A stretch of DNA of 37,866 nt from Richelia sp. SL_2_1 (GTDB lineage: Bacteria; Cyanobacteriota; Cyanobacteriia; Cyanobacteriales; Nostocaceae). The position numbers and the translations under genes were made by a program. Where the stretch lies: NCBI GenBank assembly GCA_012033205.1, contig JAAUSO010000058.1, positions 1-37,866 on the forward strand. Reading direction: 5' to 3'. Positions 6,312-12,218 of this stretch are shown here, piece by piece (the first letter of the stretch is position 1; every line of letters begins with the position of its first letter). The notes under the pieces are model-generated. The model saw nothing but the letters and a program-made list of their open reading frames with translations. It did no database searches and was not told the DNA's origin.

Positions 6312-7423
6312 TGTAGGACAAGGTTTAGAAATTTCTTGTCAGTCTTGTCGTAAGCAACCTCTTGCTTTTTAGCAGTCACAAGTAAGCGTTTGAACACTTC
6401 GTTCTTGTAATCAGGAAGATTAGGTACTTCGTTTGCAAGGGATGGTAAGATGTCGTTGAAATCTTCAACTGTCTGGAGACCCTCGAAATTGGCGTCCGAA
6501 TAAATGGCGGCAAAGCGGGCGGCGAATGGAGCCCGCAGCATGGCTTGGACAGTTTCCGGCAAAGTGCCAGTATCTCCTCTAAGGGCTTCCAATTCCTGAA
6601 AGGTCTCTACTTCCAATAGCCGAGCCTTTATGGTTTCCACTTGCTCTAAAAATGCTTTTTGGGCATCTGTTAGCGCGGACATATAGTTCTTTGTCCGGTC
6701 AATGAGGTTGGCAAAAAAGGAATCAAATTTAACCGTATCCACGTGGGGCAAAACAGTAGAGCCAAGTTCGGCACTGTCTTTTAAAATATACCCCTGCTTC
6801 GGTCCGAAGGTCAATATCCGGTTCTTTCCTTCGTAATATAAATTTCCAATCAAGTCGCTGGAGCGGTGAATAATCCCTTTTGAACCACCTTTGACATCTA
6901 AGCCGATGCGAGAATCCTCCCCTTGCTTTTCGTGGCAAATCAGGATAACGTCCAAGCCAAGGGCTTGGTGTGCCTTAATGAGCCAATCGAATTCAATAGA
7001 CAGTACACCCCAGCCACTTTGAGATAAGCCGCCTTGAAGATTACCATTCTTAGCATTTTGACTGATAAGCCAAGGCGTAATTGTATCGTCAAGCAGTGTT
7101 CCGCCTGTGTCAAAAATAACTGACTTGTAGCCCGTTTCTTCAATGAACGCAGGCATTTCATTTTGTACGAAATACTTTAAGCCCGTGTAGTCATCAATGA
7201 AAAATGTTTCCGGTCTGCGCTTTTTATGAGCGCGAATAACGCCATTGTCAAAGTCATAGAGGAATGGCATTTTTGAAGTGAATGCCAGGGAGGTTTTGCC
7301 CAAGCCAGGTTCTCCGTAGATGGTAACTAGAAGCGGGCGGAGTGGAATAGATTCGGCGGCAGAAAAAGAGCGAAGCCCTTTTGATTTTTTTGCATTTTTC
7401 GGTTTTTTTTTAATGATGAACAA
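6308..7423 (-). CDS. Sak4-like / RecA-fold AAA ATPase, 371 aa
   Basis: A P-loop GEPGLGKTS sits at residues 37-45, a Walker B-like strand (SVIFDTGG) near 105, and a third core strand (DVILICHEK) near 180 with the conserved polar residue after it. This is the compact RecA-like core of phage Sak4 / AAA_24 proteins, which work with single-stranded DNA and phage annealing proteins in recombination. The core ends near residue 250, and an additional helical C-terminal domain of about 120 residues follows. It lies between an RHH-like gene (3 bp upstream) and the PD-(D/E)XK nuclease (4-bp overlap), driven by promoter P4. The basic N terminus (KKKPKNAKKSK) may contact DNA. Confidence 0.8.
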   Translation of the reverse strand: MFIIKKKPKNAKKSKGLRSFSAAESIPLRPLLVTIYGEPGLGKTSLAFTSKMPFLYDFDNGVIRAHKKRRPETFFIDDYTGLKYFVQNEMPAFIEETGYKSVIFDTGGTLLDDTITPWLISQNAKNGNLQGGLSQSGWGVLSIEFDWLIKAHQALGLDVILICHEKQGEDSRIGLDVKGGSKGIIHRSSDLIGNLYYEGKNRILTFGPKQGYILKDSAELGSTVLPHVDTVKFDSFFANLIDRTKNYMSALTDAQKAFLEQVETIKARLLEVETFQELEALRGDTGTLPETVQAMLRAPFAARFAAIYSDANFEGLQTVEDFNDILPSLANEVPNLPDYKNEVFKRLLVTAKKQEVAYDKTDKKFLNLVLQ

Positions 7424-7426
7424 TAA

Positions 7427-7624
7427 TTACTTACTTTCCAATTCCTGAGCCAAGGCTTGAAGCCCTAGATTAAAAACGTACTCGACCAATTCCGGCTTCA
7501 AGACTTTGCGTTCTTGTTCCTGCTGCATTTTCAGTTTTAGTTTAATCAAAAGAGGCTCCTGTTCAAGGGGTACAACAATCTGTACTGCCTTTCCAAATCC
7601 ACTGCTAATCGTTTGTCCTTCCAT
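7427..7624 (-). CDS. Small ribbon-helix-helix-like protein, 65 aa
   Basis: The layout is a strand (KAVQIVVPLEQEPLLIKL) followed by two helices (MQQEQERKVLKPELVEYVFNLG / LQALAQELE), reminiscent of small ribbon-helix-helix DNA-binding proteins. It is the first gene after promoter P4 and precedes the Sak4-like ATPase by 3 bp. A leader regulator of the recombination operon is a reasonable guess, and the repeated TTTTTTAAGGAAACT element at P4 could be its site, but neither is shown by the sequence. Confidence 0.6.
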   Translation of the reverse strand: MEGQTISSGFGKAVQIVVPLEQEPLLIKLKLKMQQEQERKVLKPELVEYVFNLGLQALAQELESK

Positions 7625-7639
7625 AATCTGTTTTTTTTA

Positions 7640-7672
7640 CAAAGCTAAGAAAAATAATTTTTTAAGGAAACT
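7640..7672 (-). promoter_or_regulatory. Bacteroidota-type promoter P4 (class II) with repeated upstream element
   Basis: The minus strand reads TTTTTCTTAGCTTTGTAA, with -7 box TAGCTTTG. This agrees closely with promoters at 11066 and 33191 (TTTTCTTAnnTTTGTA). Just upstream is AGTTTCCTTAAAAAA, repeated at 8035-8049. No TTG at -33 is present, so it may depend on an activator. It precedes the 65-aa/Sak4/nuclease genes. Confidence 0.65.
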
Positions 7673-7688
7673 AATTTTTCTTCTTTTT

Positions 7689-8015
7689 TTAGGTAGCGAC
7701 TTCCCGGTTTTTAATTTGCCCCCACAGTTCTTTCAGTTTCTCGCTAGCATCTGGCATACAGGGGACGCCAAACTGAATTTTATAAGTGATGACTTTGTAA
7801 AATTGTGCTACCGGAATACGCCAAGATAAAGTTGTTTCATCCCACCACATGCCGGGTATCTCTTTGATTGCCTCGACTTTTTTATAAAAGTCAACACTTG
7901 AGCCGGGCAGCTTGAAAATGAATTGCGCTTTTTGCGGATTGTAGCCAATGCCCTCCCACCTGTCCGGCGCGGCGGGAGAATTTTTTGTTCGGTTTTTGGA
8001 TGTATTGGTTGCCAT
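7689..8015 (-). CDS. HARP-domain-like protein, 108 aa
   Basis: After a polar N terminus, the protein reads WEGIGYNPQKAQFIFKLP ... VEAIKEIPGMWWDETTLSW ... IPVAQFYKVI. This resembles the HARP module of SMARCAL1/HepA-related proteins (residues pairing 'YN', 'I P G .. W D', 'W .. P'), which binds single/double-strand DNA junctions. Here it stands alone without a helicase. I placed the start at ATG 8015 because the longer reading from 8066 adds only a low-complexity leader across the repeat element. It lies directly upstream of the recombination operon. The domain match is by eye and moderate. Confidence 0.55.
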   Translation of the reverse strand: MATNTSKNRTKNSPAAPDRWEGIGYNPQKAQFIFKLPGSSVDFYKKVEAIKEIPGMWWDETTLSWRIPVAQFYKVITYKIQFGVPCMPDASEKLKELWGQIKNREVAT

Positions 8016-8034
8016 ACAGTTTAATTTTAATAAG

Positions 8035-8049
8035 TTTTTTAAGGAAACT
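8035..8049. repeat. 15-bp repeat TTTTTTAAGGAAACT (second copy at 7658-7672)
   Basis: Both copies lie in the leaders of neighbouring genes (the HARP-like gene and the RHH-like gene). A shorter form, TTTTTAAGGA, occurs in promoters P2 and P3. This distribution suggests a regulatory site, not chance A/T richness. Confidence 0.5.
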
Positions 8050-8087
8050 TTAAAAAGTAACGACAATCAATTTTAAAAAGTTCATTT

Positions 8088-8111
8088 AAAAAAGCAGTCT
8101 CTAAAGACTGC
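8088..8111 (-). terminator. Intrinsic terminator after the 69-aa gene
   Basis: A perfect 7-bp stem GCAGTCT/AGACTGC with a TTAG loop is followed at once by six T on the minus strand. On the plus strand the same stem is followed by TAAAG and eight T, so it may work both ways. It closes the 11-8 kb gene group. Confidence 0.8.
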
Positions 8112-8157
8112 TAAAGTTTTTTTTACGCCCTATTCTATAATAACTCTTATATATAAG

Positions 8158-8232
8158 GTGTGATTGCTGGATTTCCACATGGATGAATGCTGAAAAGTAG
8201 CAATCATGAATGTGGTTTTTCAGCAATCACAC
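8158..8232. other. 75-bp near-perfect palindrome, candidate origin or structured RNA
   Basis: The sequence is symmetric about position 8195. GTGTGATTGCTG (8158-8169) pairs with CAGCAATCACAC (8221-8232). Then come two facing 5-base spacers of equal length, then CCACAT (8175-8180) with ATGTGG (8210-8215), then an inner ATGA-x-TGCT / AGCA-x-TCAT stem. It lies in the only sizeable gap of this region (8112-8257), downstream of the 69-aa gene and upstream of the terminator. Large hairpins in otherwise tight phage genomes are often replication origins, transcript-end structures or protein binding sites. The sequence does not say which. Confidence 0.75.
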
Positions 8233-8248
8233 TGCTGAAAAGTAGCAA
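8188..8248. repeat. 16-bp direct repeat TGCTGAAAAGTAGCAA, two copies 45 bp apart
   Basis: Copy one (8188-8203) forms the tip of the 75-bp palindrome; copy two (8233-8248) abuts its outer edge. Each copy is itself a small hairpin (TGCT ... AGCA). Repeats of this type near a palindrome resemble iterons or operator sites. Confidence 0.7.
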
Positions 8249-8257
8249 CCTTAATTT

Positions 8258-8467
8258 TTATAAGGTTTCATTGCTCTTTTCAGGAACATCTTCAACGCTT
8301 CCGTACTTTTCAAGAAGTGGCTCAACTTCTTCTGAAATGTCATAACCTTTATCCAAAAGGACAGCATTATTTAGTTGCTCCTTTACCAAGGATAGCAACA
8401 TTGGCATTTTTGCCAAATTATTCAAGTTGTAATTAGCTTTCTGTAACGCTTCATGAATTAATGACAT
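8258..8467 (-). CDS. Hypothetical protein, 69 aa
   Basis: A short acidic helical protein: MSLIHEALQKANYNLNNL, then a Leu-rich helix and a charged C terminus (ISEEVEPLLEKYGSVED). No family is recognised. It is the last gene before the palindrome and terminator at 8232-8088 and about 45 bp after the frame-disrupted gene at 8512-8702. It is probably real from its composition and position. Confidence 0.6.
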   Translation of the reverse strand: MSLIHEALQKANYNLNNLAKMPMLLSLVKEQLNNAVLLDKGYDISEEVEPLLEKYGSVEDVPEKSNETL

Positions 8468-8511
8468 TGCTTTATTTGTTTTGATTTAAAGAATATACTT
8501 TCAAAAAATAT

Positions 8512-8702
8512 CTACCAACACTCCGTTAGTCGCTTGACGTGGTTTTCAATTTCTTCCTCCTCAATTATTGCCTCCAGTTCTGCCTCAATAGGACGCCATA
8601 GCTTTAGTAAGTCAAATACTTTTGGAGCCTTTGCGTAAATCAAAGCTTGAATCACGCAATCGCGAACATGCTCAATATCCTGCCTGTCGATATATCCACC
8701 AT
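8512..8702 (-). pseudogene. Frame-disrupted small gene (about 62 aa in the -1 frame)
   Basis: ATG at 8702 follows the stop codon of the 102-aa gene directly, but its frame ends after 16 codons. One base back, the frame is convincingly coding through 8512: GGYIDRQDIEHVRDC, an amphipathic helix VFDLLKLWRPIEAELEA, a Glu-rich stretch and a Cys-Trp end. That frame is closed by a TAA just upstream, so no in-frame ATG exists; an internal GTG (after RDC) would drop about 14 good residues. One additional base near ATGGTGG would repair it. It has the same sign (-1) as seven other disrupted genes here. The function is unknown. Confidence 0.55.
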
Positions 8703-9011
8703 TTAAATAATTTTATAATTTTTAAGTAATTCAATATTTGCAAGGTAAACGGGGCAATTATGATCTTCTTTTACCCTTTCTTCTAATTCATCAATGGTTC
8801 CCCAAAAACAACCTGCTTTCACCATCCAATGATCGTTGTGCCAAACGGCAACACATAGCCGACCAGATGTTGGCATCGGACCGAATTGATATACTCCTTT
8901 TGCGCCTTCGAGGTTTGCGCCTTCTGAAATAGCTTTTAATACTAAAGCCTTCATATCTTCTACCTCTGCTTCAAAAATGATTGCATCCGTAAAACGATTT
9001 GTGATTTTCAT
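8703..9011 (-). CDS. Hypothetical protein, 102 aa
   Basis: A compact alpha/beta-looking protein (TDAIIFEAEVEDMKALVLKA, then GRLCVAVWHNDHWMVKAGCF) with two Cys and several Trp/His in the centre. It starts MKITNRFTDAI after a short A/T-rich leader 33 bp past the 72-aa gene. It ends directly at the ATG of the disrupted 8702 gene, so the two were presumably coupled. No family is recognised. Confidence 0.7.
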   Translation of the reverse strand: MKITNRFTDAIIFEAEVEDMKALVLKAISEGANLEGAKGVYQFGPMPTSGRLCVAVWHNDHWMVKAGCFWGTIDELEERVKEDHNCPVYLANIELLKNYKII

Positions 9012-9044
9012 TTTTAATAATTATAATTAGTGAATGAATTGCAC

Positions 9045-9263
9045 TTAAAACTTTCCTTCTATTTGAGTAGCATAAAACTCTTTATTGTCCGGCTGTTCAG
9101 CAATGGAATGAACCATGCCCCGCGTTAACTCTATTTCGTCAATAACTTGTGCGGAATTATCCTCTAGGTTTCCAATGTGAATAGGCGTGTCTAGCTTAAC
9201 GATGTAAATAACTTTTACAATTTTGCCTACTCCAAACGGCGTTTTGATTTTTCTTTTTCTCAT
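9045..9263 (-). CDS. Small basic protein, 72 aa
   Basis: I take ATG at 9263 (MRKRKIKTPFGVGKIV); the longer open frame from 9506 runs antiparallel to nothing useful and overlaps the 261-aa gene. The product has a basic first 10 residues and a beta-rich body (VKVIYIVKLDTPIHIGNLE). The basic start plus small beta body could suit nucleic-acid binding, but no family is recognised. The leader is CTTTAAAAAAAAACG, downstream of a 9-bp hairpin (9284-9319). Confidence 0.6.
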   Translation of the reverse strand: MRKRKIKTPFGVGKIVKVIYIVKLDTPIHIGNLEDNSAQVIDEIELTRGMVHSIAEQPDNKEFYATQIEGKF

Positions 9264-9283
9264 GGCAACGTTTTTTTTTAAAG

Positions 9284-9319
9284 GGAGCCAGCACATGAAC
9301 ATCCTAAAAAGCTGGCTCC
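9284..9319 (-). other. Leader hairpin before the 72-aa gene
   Basis: A perfect 9-bp stem GGAGCCAGC/GCTGGCTCC with an 18-base loop lies between the 261-aa stop and the 72-aa start. It is followed by CTTTAAAAAAAAA, not by U residues. The layout matches the inverted repeat at 905-949 ahead of the 63-aa gene. Confidence 0.55.
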
Positions 9320-9351
9320 AATAATGTATGAAAAAACTAACTAAACCCTTT

Positions 9352-10137
9352 TTATCTGGCAAAGCAAAGATTGAACTGCAAATGCAAATTACCAATAATC
9401 GTTCTGCCAATGCCGCCGCCTTCCAGAACCCAATCCACAGTTTCCCCATTTGTTTTATCTGAAAAAGATTCAACCCTGGAGCCGGTGATTTTATCCACAA
9501 TTGCAAGGTCGTTTACAGACGCCAGAAAAAGACACAGCCCCTCAAAAGTTTTCAGCGATTCAAAAGCCTGTATTAATGAATCGTCTGTAACGCATTTTAA
9601 AGACGCTGGTAATACTTTATTTTCAACTGGTGTATTTTCACGTCCTGAGAAAGATTCTTTCTCAGTGGAAAGATTAGGCGGCAAATTTTTAATTTCTGTT
9701 TCGTATGGTAAAGTTCCAATTTCGGGAAGTTGGTACTCGGAATCCTCCGAGCGATTAGATTCATTCCAACGATTAATATTAAAAATTGAAAATCTTGGGA
9801 ATAAATTTTTATTGTCTCTTATTTTATTGGGATCAAATCCAAAAATGCTTCCCAAGAATTCCACGTCATCAAGTATATTCACCTTTGTTACTTTCAACAT
9901 GCGCTCTAGTCTTAATATTTCAGGATAAAATACTGAAAAGAAAAGGCTGTCATCCCGTTTATTCGCAGGGGAAAAGAACTTGGCATATACTATTGTCAAT
10001 CCAATCATTAGTTCCTCCGCCGGCGCTTTCCTGATTGACACATCGAACTTGTAAATTTCCTGCATGAACTCCCCGCGCAGGGTTTCCCAAAGCATTTGTT
10101 CAAGCTCAGATACTTGTTTTTTAGTTTTGATTTTCAT
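9352..10137 (-). CDS. Hypothetical protein, 261 aa
   Basis: A soluble protein with a helical N-terminal half (KKQVSELEQMLWETLRGEF, VYPEILRLERMLKVTK-like segments), a polar low-complexity middle (residues about 130-175, rich in Ser, Asn, Glu) and a beta-rich C-terminal part (GETVDWVLEGGGIGRTI). It overlaps the upstream 70-aa gene by four bases (ATGA). There are no catalytic signatures. The domain-linker-domain layout suggests a DNA- or protein-binding early protein, but no family is recognised. Confidence 0.7.
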   Translation of the reverse strand: MKIKTKKQVSELEQMLWETLRGEFMQEIYKFDVSIRKAPAEELMIGLTIVYAKFFSPANKRDDSLFFSVFYPEILRLERMLKVTKVNILDDVEFLGSIFGFDPNKIRDNKNLFPRFSIFNINRWNESNRSEDSEYQLPEIGTLPYETEIKNLPPNLSTEKESFSGRENTPVENKVLPASLKCVTDDSLIQAFESLKTFEGLCLFLASVNDLAIVDKITGSRVESFSDKTNGETVDWVLEGGGIGRTIIGNLHLQFNLCFAR

Positions 10138-10346
10138 TTTGAATTGCTTTTGTCTTTTGGAACGTATTCAGATTTCTGCACTTTACGCGCATTTGCGCGG
10201 ATGCTGTTAATCAAATCTTTCTTGCCTTGTTCGGCGGCTTCCAAATTCAGGAAGATTCCGAAATTGCCACTCAAGTAGATGAGGCGGAAATAAGCGCTTT
10301 CCCCTTCGCCAATCTGCTGTACTATAATCTTGTTTTCCAATTCCAT
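10134..10346 (-). CDS. Hypothetical protein, 70 aa
   Basis: Begins MELENKIIVQQIGEGESAYF: a beta N-terminal part followed by a basic helix (KKDLINSIRANARKVQ) and a Lys/Ser tail. It overlaps the 261-aa gene start by 4 bp and follows the disrupted 10357-10526 gene by about 10 bp. No family is recognised; it is probably a small early protein. Confidence 0.65.
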   Translation of the reverse strand: MELENKIIVQQIGEGESAYFRLIYLSGNFGIFLNLEAAEQGKKDLINSIRANARKVQKSEYVPKDKSNSK

Positions 10347-10356
10347 TTTTAATGAT

Positions 10357-10526
10357 TTATTTTTTGAATAATTGATCCCAAAGTGCGCCGAATAAATCAG
10401 ATGTGACGCGGATAACAGTAATGGTTTGCCCTTCTATGTTTTTCGTTTTAAGGGTAGAGGCTTGCAAGCGTTTCGTTTGGTAAGCGGGATTTCGTCCGGC
10501 TCTACTGTTGTACCATTGTTAGCCAC
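10357..10526 (-). pseudogene. Small gene split by a 5-bp tandem duplication (54 aa if one copy is removed)
   Basis: GTG at 10526, overlapping the 63-aa stop, encodes MANNGTTVEPDEIPLTKR and then falls into a poor frame ending at 10434. In the -1 frame the following sequence is strongly coding: LQASTLKTKNIEGQTITV, IRVTSDLFGALWDQLFKK, stop at 10357. At the junction the minus strand reads AAACGAAACG, an exact tandem duplication of five bases (plus strand CGTTTCGTTT, 10469-10478). Deleting one copy joins the two frames perfectly as ...PLTKRLQAST. The gene therefore looks recently inactivated, or is a reversible length switch, in the population sampled. The function is unknown. Confidence 0.65.
10469..10478. 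repeat. 5-bp tandem duplication CGTTT x2 causing a frameshift
   Basis: Two adjacent CGTTT units. With a single unit the flanking frames fuse into one 54-aa protein, so this duplication is the likely lesion in the gene at 10357-10526. Confidence 0.65.
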
Positions 10527-10710
10527 TACTTTTATCGTTGCCTTTTCCTTTTTCATCGCTTGATTTTTTTTTGTCGATTTCAGATACAGCTTTCTTTAAG
10601 CCGCTTAATGTTTTTTCCTGCTGTGGCGTGCGCTTCTTTGATCCAATGCGCCGAAGTTCCTCTGCACTTCTTGCCAGCCTCTCCCGTCTTTGCTTATCCT
10701 CTGGTGTCAT
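10519..10710 (-). CDS. Small highly charged helical protein, 63 aa
   Basis: Almost entirely Lys, Arg, Glu, Ser and Asp: MTPEDKQRRERLARSAEEL, then KKRTPQQEKTLSG and a low-complexity tail (KKKSSDEKGKGNDKSSG). This looks like a short nucleic-acid-binding or disordered adaptor peptide. The stop codon overlaps the GTG of the next, disrupted gene. It begins 36 bp after the terminator at 10749-10788. No family is recognised. Confidence 0.6.
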   Translation of the reverse strand: MTPEDKQRRERLARSAEELRRIGSKKRTPQQEKTLSGLKKAVSEIDKKKSSDEKGKGNDKSSG

Positions 10711-10748
10711 AATCTGTAGTTAGTTTATGATGAAAAAATAGTGCCATT

Positions 10749-10788
10749 AAAAAGGCACCCCGCCCAAATTGTGAAAAGCGGGGATGCC
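10749..10788 (-). terminator. Strong intrinsic terminator
   Basis: GGCATCCCCGC pairs with GCGGGGTGCC (one bulge/mismatch) and is followed by five T on the minus strand. It lies 14 bases past the stop codon of the 78-aa gene and isolates that gene as a unit with promoter P5. Confidence 0.85.
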
Positions 10789-10802
10789 AGAAAATCATAA
10801 TC

Positions 10803-11039
10803 CTAATCCGTTAATCGTGCCCGCATCAATCGGACATGATTGTTATTATAGAAAGCCTCTAGTCCTTTGTCTGAATTTTGCTCTTGGATAATGCGAGCAG
10901 CCCGGTAGTAAACTTTTAAGTAGTGGCTCAATGCAGCGCGGTAATTGGCAAAAACGCCCTTGTTATACTTCATTGCATGTTTCGCAGCGGCATGTGCATT
11001 GATTAAATTTCCTTTGTGGTTGTAGTTATGAATTTTCAT
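10803..11039 (-). CDS. Hypothetical basic protein, 78 aa, single-gene transcription unit
   Basis: The start at 11039 (MKIHNYNHKGNLINAHAAAKH) is chosen because promoter P5 lies inside the longer open frame that begins at 11108. The protein is rich in Tyr, His, Asn and Arg and is strongly basic (MKYNKGVFANYRAALSHYLK, YYRAARII), suggesting nucleic-acid binding, perhaps a helical peptide. It is bracketed by P5 and the 10749-10788 terminator, so it is transcribed alone and probably strongly. No family is recognised. Confidence 0.65.
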   Translation of the reverse strand: MKIHNYNHKGNLINAHAAAKHAMKYNKGVFANYRAALSHYLKVYYRAARIIQEQNSDKGLEAFYNNNHVRLMRARLTD

Positions 11040-11065
11040 TTTCCAGTATTTTCTTACTTTCCCTA

Positions 11066-11096
11066 CAAATTTAAGAAAAGTTAAAATACCAGTCAA
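11066..11096 (-). promoter_or_regulatory. Bacteroidota-type promoter P5 (class II)
   Basis: The minus strand has TTG, 20 bases, TAAATTTG, in the context TTTTCTTAAATTTGTAG. It is an excellent match to the -33/-7 consensus, placed 26 bases before the ATG of the 78-aa gene. Confidence 0.8.
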
Positions 11097-11127
11097 TAGG
11101 TCAAGCAATATTTTTCTTAAAAAAATT

Positions 11128-11161
11128 AAAAAAGCTAAGGAAGTTGAAAAACCACCTTAGC
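11128..11161 (-). terminator. Intrinsic terminator after the holin gene
   Basis: A 7-bp stem GCTAAGG/CCTTAGC with a 14-base loop is followed by six T on the minus strand. It ends the long structural/holin transcript just before promoter P5. Confidence 0.8.
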
Positions 11162-11200
11162 CCAAAGAGTGAATTATAATCATTAAAAACCGAAATACCT

Positions 11201-11617
11201 TTATCCTTTACCGCCTATACGCATCAAAATCAACCGCCACAGACTTACTCCCGAAATTCTTTTGATATTCTCTAGGATGCTTTTAAATTCGGTAAGGGCG
11301 CAATACATCGTTACAATGTAAACCAATCCAAAGCCAGGAAGCCAAACTTCCTGAACAACCAAGGAGGTAATTGCCAGCAGTAAATAGTCCAGTAACTTTT
11401 TGACACTATCCCTTAGCCTGCTTGATAACAAAGGTTTGCCTTCAACTGCACTTGCCTTTCTGCCCGTAATCCAGTCGATTGCAACCAGAAAGATAATTCC
11501 GCTTACCATGTGCGAAACAGGCAAGAGGTGTTGTAATAAAAAAGATAGCAAAAGGGAAATCCCCAATTTGATAGTCTTTGCTTTCATAATCGCCGTTATT
11601 AATTGAACGAAGGTCAT
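11201..11617 (-). CDS. Phage holin (Holin_4_1-like), 138 aa
   Basis: Hydrophobic helices at about residues 16-30 and 36-48, then the typical DWITGRKAS turn with a following Ser/Leu stretch (LLSSRLRDSVKK), a long third hydrophobic region (LLDYLLLAITSLVV / FGLVYIVTMYCAL), and a C-terminal EFKSILENIKRISG. This order (TM, D-x-x-TG, S-x-R, TM, E...SILEN) is that of the toxin-secretion/phage-lysis holin family common in Bacillota and Bacteroidota phages. It would form the inner-membrane lesion at lysis. It is the last gene of the virion operon, before a strong terminator. No endolysin is recognisable next to it. Confidence 0.85.
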   Translation of the reverse strand: MTFVQLITAIMKAKTIKLGISLLLSFLLQHLLPVSHMVSGIIFLVAIDWITGRKASAVEGKPLLSSRLRDSVKKLLDYLLLAITSLVVQEVWLPGFGLVYIVTMYCALTEFKSILENIKRISGVSLWRLILMRIGGKG

Positions 11618-11669
11618 ATATTCACGGGTTGTAATTTGCTATTATAAAATGTAAACCTGCCTTAATACG

Positions 11670-12218
11670 TCACCAAACCAAACAAAAACTTGCCTCTTCA
11701 TTCCCGCATTCATCACTTGGGCACGCCGCATTGTCAAATAATGGATAAGTTACTTTGTTGGCGCACAGAAAAGTAAGGATGCTTTTTTCTAATCGCTCCA
11801 ACTTTCCAATGAGTTCCTGCTGCATGAACTTGACGCCGTCAATGCCCGCATTTTCAGAGAATTCAGCATTGACCAATTGTAGTCCATTTGCCCCATGTTG
11901 CACCCCGATGTAAGGCTCGGCTTCATGTAGCACTGAAAGGGCACAAAAGCGCATCAACCCTTTATCCTTCCAAAGGGTTTCGTAAGCCGCATTTGAAAAG
12001 CCGGAAACCACTGCCCCAACTGCCGGGTTGTAATTTGATATTGTACTTCCCTTGGCAATCACCAAGGCATCAAAAAATGATTGCCCCAGCATTGGAATGA
12101 CAAAGCGAAGTTCTGCGTCATCCACGTGTGGCGCAAGCAACTGTACATCAAATCGAACATTGCTTGGTGCCGGTCGCAATATCCCTCCGTTAATTACTTC
12201 CTGTCCCGTTATTAACAT
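11670..12218 (-). CDS. Head-tail connector/adaptor-like protein (DUF6712-like), 182 aa
   Basis: A mostly helical soluble protein that starts inside the 3' end of the portal gene (29-bp overlap). The N-terminal part (LAPHVDDAELRFVIPMLGQSFFDAL), a central Trp/Lys segment and a helix ending at ILTFLCANKVTYPLF match the general pattern of small head-completion proteins found next to portals in Bacteroidota phages (similar role to HK97 gp6). The position after the portal is the main argument. The last 20 residues, with three Cys (CPSDECGNEEASFC), are unusual for a connector. Confidence 0.6.
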   Translation of the reverse strand: MLITGQEVINGGILRPAPSNVRFDVQLLAPHVDDAELRFVIPMLGQSFFDALVIAKGSTISNYNPAVGAVVSGFSNAAYETLWKDKGLMRFCALSVLHEAEPYIGVQHGANGLQLVNAEFSENAGIDGVKFMQQELIGKLERLEKSILTFLCANKVTYPLFDNAACPSDECGNEEASFCLVW

